A stretch of 43,302 nucleotides of DNA, taken from positions 1-43,302 of IMG/VR virus record IMGVR_UViG_3300003690_003728; one strand, 5' to 3'. The stretch's first letter is position 1; each line of letters starts with the position of its first letter. A model generated the notes under the pieces. The model ran no database searches and had not been told where the DNA came from. It saw nothing but the letters and a program-made list of their open reading frames with translations. The stretch comes from a virus. Positions 40,953-43,302 of the stretch are shown piece after piece. The translations under genes and the position numbers were made by a program.

Positions 40953-41150
40953 ATGGAGCGTGAATATCCAGCTCAGGCAATTATTGTCCGGCAAATGTGT
41001 GATGAGCCGAATTGCGCCGGCGAGATGCTTCGCCATGGCCAATCGGCCTTAATGACAGACCCTATGCAGTTCCCGCACAAGTGCAGCCAGTGCGGCGTTG
41101 AGCGCAATTACTTAGAAGTGTACCCATCGACTCGCTTCCGACAGATCTAG
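40953..41150 (+). CDS. Small Cys-containing zinc-ribbon-like protein
   Basis: A 65-aa protein with four Cys in two pairs (MCDEPNCAGEM and HKCSQCGVE) that could hold zinc. The rest is short strands and a basic end. AGAGGAAA lies 8 bases before the ATG at 40953. It is the last gene of the rightward late operon. No function known. Confidence 0.6.
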   Translation: MEREYPAQAIIVRQMCDEPNCAGEMLRHGQSALMTDPMQFPHKCSQCGVERNYLEVYPSTRFRQI

Positions 41151-41157
41151 CTATTCC

Positions 41158-41173
41158 CCGCCGGCGGTTTTTT
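41158..41173 (+). terminator. Weak terminator-like element at the late operon end
   Basis: A short GC palindrome CCGCCGGCGG followed by six T. The stem can only form 3-4 pairs because the loop must be at least 3-4 bases, so it is a weak intrinsic terminator at best. It is the only T-tailed element after the last late gene. Confidence 0.4.
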
Positions 41174-41181
41174 GAACCTTT

Positions 41182-41221
41182 TGTAAGAGATGGCTTACAA
41201 AAAAAACAGCGATCTCTTACA
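41182..41221. repeat. Alternative-pairing inverted repeat between convergent operons
   Basis: TGTAAGAGAT (41182-41191) is perfectly complementary to ATCTCTTACA (41212-41221). A third segment CTTACA (41194-41199) can also pair with TGTAAG. The two pairings exclude each other. An A-tract (41199-41206) lies between. The element may be a bidirectional end, a regulator site or a small structured RNA; the space 41222-41354 holds nothing else recognised. Confidence 0.5.
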
Positions 41222-41354
41222 TATGGGCTGCAGAAACGCTGCTACTGTGAAGGTGTGACGCCAGGATCGCCGCTAATAAAGCATGTCGGATGCGTCACGA
41301 CACGGATGTTTTTGTGTATGTAGAAGGGACTCAGTATTGCCAGGGACGGCATAC

Positions 41355-42629
41355 CTAAGTTTTAACGCACGCAAGCTCATCCCAGCGAGTCGTATATCTC
41401 GGCGTGCGATGCTCACAACGTAATTCCCAAGCGTTCTGTTTTCTAGGCATCCCCAGCCGCACAGTATTTTTGCCGTGCTCTCTATTCAACTTATCCAGCG
41501 TGGCCATCAACCGTTCGTTGCGTTCCCGCTTCTCATCACTCACTGGTTCAGCCAGCAGGCCCAACTGTTCATTGTCGTGGTCGCAGAGATCCATCAGCAT
41601 CACGCCGCATTTTTGATACATGATGCCCGGTTTGAAAATCCTCTCCAGCCCAGCGATCGCAGTCCGAACAAGTTCACGGCTATCATCTGTGGGGTTTGGA
41701 AGTGGTACCACCAGTGATTTGCTATAGCTAGGCAAGTCCTGCCTGAATCGATTGGTGCGAACAAACACCATAATCGCTTGCGCCAAGCCTTGCTGCTTGC
41801 GTAGCTTCTCGCCGGCACGGGATGTATGCACGCGGATCGCCTCATGGAGATCCGCTTGGTTGTTAGTGAGGCGCCCAAAAGAGCGAGAGACCATGATCTG
41901 CTTTTTGGGCTCCGTCATATCATCCAGCGAGATGCAGTCTTCACCACGGAGCTCATAAACTATTCGCTCCATCACGACAGAAAAGTGCTTCCTTAGATGC
42001 TTGGGCGCGGCCTCGCGCAACTGCCAGGCGGTTTCAATGCCGAGGGTGCGCAGTCGGGCAGCGCTACGGCCAGCCACGCCCCATATCTCTGTGACCGGCA
42101 GCTGCTCGAGGAAAGCGCGGGTGTCGTTGCTATCCGGTTCCATAATAGCCACGCCGTTGAAGTGGGGTTCTTTCTTGGCGCGGTGATTGGCAATTTTCGC
42201 CAGCGTTTTAGATGTACTGAGGCCGACACTGACCGGGATCCCTGTATCTCGCCGCACCTGGTGCCGCATTGACTGGCACCGGTCAGTCAGCGTTTCGGGC
42301 TCGAAGCCCTCAAAGCTGAGAAAAGACTCGTCGATCGAGTAAACGTCTACATGTGGGGTGTGCTGTGAGAGGACATCAGTTACGCGGCGGCTCATATCAC
42401 CGTATAGCGCGTAATTACTGGATAGGAGAATACACTGGCGGCGAATGTCTGGATCGATCTGATGTGCAGGCATGCCCATCGCTACGCCCAGTGCTTTGAT
42501 CTCGGCTGATCGGGCGACGACGCAGCCATCGTTGTTCGACATTACACCCACGGGGCGACCTTCTAGCTTCGGGCTAAATACCCGCTCACAGCTAACGTAG
42601 AAATTATTACAGTCGACCAGTGCGATCAT
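41355..42629 (-). CDS. umuC: DNA polymerase V catalytic subunit UmuC
   Basis: A 424-aa Y-family translesion polymerase. The first catalytic Asp is Asp6 in ALVDCNNFYVSCER; VMSNNDGCVVARSAEIK and YSIDESFL (the Asp-Glu pair) follow, then the thumb and little-finger parts with GLSTSKTLAKIANHRAK and RSFGRLTNN. It is of typical length. It works with cleaved UmuD to copy damaged DNA with errors. I chose the ATG at 42629 (MIALVDC), which overlaps the umuD stop by 4 bp. The gene ends about 200 bp from the convergent late operon. Confidence 0.95.
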   Translation of the reverse strand: MIALVDCNNFYVSCERVFSPKLEGRPVGVMSNNDGCVVARSAEIKALGVAMGMPAHQIDPDIRRQCILLSSNYALYGDMSRRVTDVLSQHTPHVDVYSIDESFLSFEGFEPETLTDRCQSMRHQVRRDTGIPVSVGLSTSKTLAKIANHRAKKEPHFNGVAIMEPDSNDTRAFLEQLPVTEIWGVAGRSAARLRTLGIETAWQLREAAPKHLRKHFSVVMERIVYELRGEDCISLDDMTEPKKQIMVSRSFGRLTNNQADLHEAIRVHTSRAGEKLRKQQGLAQAIMVFVRTNRFRQDLPSYSKSLVVPLPNPTDDSRELVRTAIAGLERIFKPGIMYQKCGVMLMDLCDHDNEQLGLLAEPVSDEKRERNERLMATLDKLNREHGKNTVRLGMPRKQNAWELRCEHRTPRYTTRWDELACVKT

Positions 42630-43075
42630 ACCGAGAACCCAGGGGCTAGCGAGTGGATGTTGTGAGTGACCACGCCCCACACCTGGCACTCCCTGCCTTC
42701 TAACGGCATCGGCCGAAACTCAGGGTTAGCGGCAAAGAGGTAAGGGCGGTTGCCGATCGAGCCCAGCTTTTTACACGTGAGCTCACCATCTACACTCATG
42801 ATCACGATATGCCCGCCCTTGGGTTCTAGTGAGCGATCGACTATCAAGAGATCGCCGTCATAGATCCCCGCGCCGGTCATCGATGTACCTTTGGCCCTTA
42901 GGTAGTACGTCGCGCTAGGGTGTTGAATGAGATGGGCGACTAGATCCAGCTCGGCTTCCAGGTAGTCATCCGCTGGCGATGGGAAGCCTGCACGCACTTC
43001 GCCGGCAGCAAGGGGGAGCTTTAACGGTGGAGCGGTGGTGTCGACGCGCCCGAGGATCGAGAGGTGCATGCTCAT
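42626..43075 (-). CDS. umuD: UmuD-like S24 autoprotease
   Basis: A 149-aa UmuD homologue. The cleavage site is Ala29-Gly30 in VRAGFPSPA, the nucleophile Ser65 in KGTSMTGAGI and the base Lys102 in ELTCKK. RecA-stimulated self-cleavage should give UmuD', the partner of UmuC. AGGAG is about 8 bases before the ATG at 43075. It is coupled to umuC and to the DUF1654 gene by 4-bp overlaps. Confidence 0.92.
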   Translation of the reverse strand: MSMHLSILGRVDTTAPPLKLPLAAGEVRAGFPSPADDYLEAELDLVAHLIQHPSATYYLRAKGTSMTGAGIYDGDLLIVDRSLEPKGGHIVIMSVDGELTCKKLGSIGNRPYLFAANPEFRPMPLEGRECQVWGVVTHNIHSLAPGFSV

Positions 43076-43302
43076 GCCATGCTCTCCTCTGGGTTCCAGC
43101 GTAGACGGATGTGCTCTGCAGCGTCATCCAGGGGGATCATAGTCACGTTCTCGACGGTTCCCAGGTCTTCCAGCATGCGCGACCAATCATCAGCGCTATC
43201 ATCCTCCCGCCGGCGGATCTCGACACAGTGTTTTGATTGCGCCCCAGGGCTGCCGATCTCTTTCTGCACTCGCTTGACTAACTGCTCGTATGATTTGGAC
43301 AT
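43072..43302 (-). CDS. DUF1654 family protein upstream of umuD
   Basis: A 76-aa protein fitting DUF1654: SYEQLVKRVQKEIGSPGAQSK, then EIRRREDDSADDWSRMLEDL, ending in EHIRLRWNPEE. Function unknown; such proteins occur next to umuDC-type genes in Pseudomonas prophages. Its ATG is the last codon of the window, so the ribosome site, promoter and any LexA box lie outside; a longer N-terminus cannot be excluded. The operon order is DUF1654, umuD, umuC. Confidence 0.8.
   Translation of the reverse strand: MSKSYEQLVKRVQKEIGSPGAQSKHCVEIRRREDDSADDWSRMLEDLGTVENVTMIPLDDAAEHIRLRWNPEESMA

Noticed and set aside
14267-41267. TGACGCCAGGAT repeated at 14267-14278 and 41256-41267, both non-coding
   Set aside because: A 12-base match between two places is expected by chance dozens of times in a window this long, and the flanks do not match further.

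Overview
The window reads as one essentially complete lambda-type siphovirus prophage of a gammaproteobacterium. Moderate-to-high GC, a lambda-like virion gene order, and early genes of types common in Pseudomonas- and Halomonas-related prophages (PrtN-type activator, DUF2303, DUF4224, DUF1654) suggest a Halomonadaceae or Pseudomonas-like host. The host is an inference, because no chromosomal housekeeping gene lies in the window. No tRNA, rRNA, CRISPR array or insertion sequence was seen.

Layout. (1) 1-8495, minus strand: one long early operon. Read from its promoter it holds three small unknown genes, a KilA-C/ANT-type antirepressor, a PrtN-type activator, DUF2303 and other unknown proteins, a C5-cytosine methyltransferase, an ASCH-like protein, a DUF4224 protein and the tyrosine integrase. 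Most junctions are 4-8 bp overlaps, so the genes are probably translationally coupled. (2) 8496-10231: the lysis-lysogeny switch. A self-cleaving S24-type repressor and a TerB-like/BRCT protein form a leftward lysogenic pair, and a small Cro-like gene points right. Repeats of the form AACC-N5-GGTT lie at both the leftward and the rightward promoter, an OL/OR-like arrangement. The TerB/BRCT gene sits where lambda keeps rexAB. (3) 10433-14248, plus strand: CII-like regulator, zinc-finger protein, Toprim primase, SF3-like helicase, then an iteron-like array with an AT-rich core (probable origin), then a Q-like late regulator. (4) 14249-14500: candidate late promoter followed by two intrinsic terminators, as expected for late control by antitermination.

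(5) 14501-15995: lysis cassette (amidase endolysin, lambda-type holin, overlapping Rz/Rz1 spanins). (6) 16112-24539: packaging and head genes (Nu1-like small terminase, GpA-type large terminase, gpW-like, portal, protease with nested scaffold, decoration protein, capsid E, joining proteins, gpZ). (7) 24536-38383: tail genes (terminator, tube, chaperone pair with a -1 frameshift site, tape measure, M, L, K, I, J). Two insertions look like morons: a membrane-anchored protein with its own terminator before the tape measure, and a convergent pair of small genes between L and K. (8) 38386-41150: tail-fibre and accessory genes. (9) 41355-43302, minus strand: an SOS mutagenesis cassette (umuC, umuD and an upstream DUF1654 gene) convergent with the late operon.

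How it works together. The repressor carries the autoproteolysis Ser/Lys and an Ala-Gly cleavage site, so DNA damage should induce the prophage. The same signal should activate the phage UmuD and release the early operons. Early rightward transcription makes the replication proteins and then the Q-like protein, which would let polymerase read through the tandem terminators into the lysis and virion genes. Hairpins after the portal, capsid, tail-tube and moron genes probably adjust the relative amounts of late messages.
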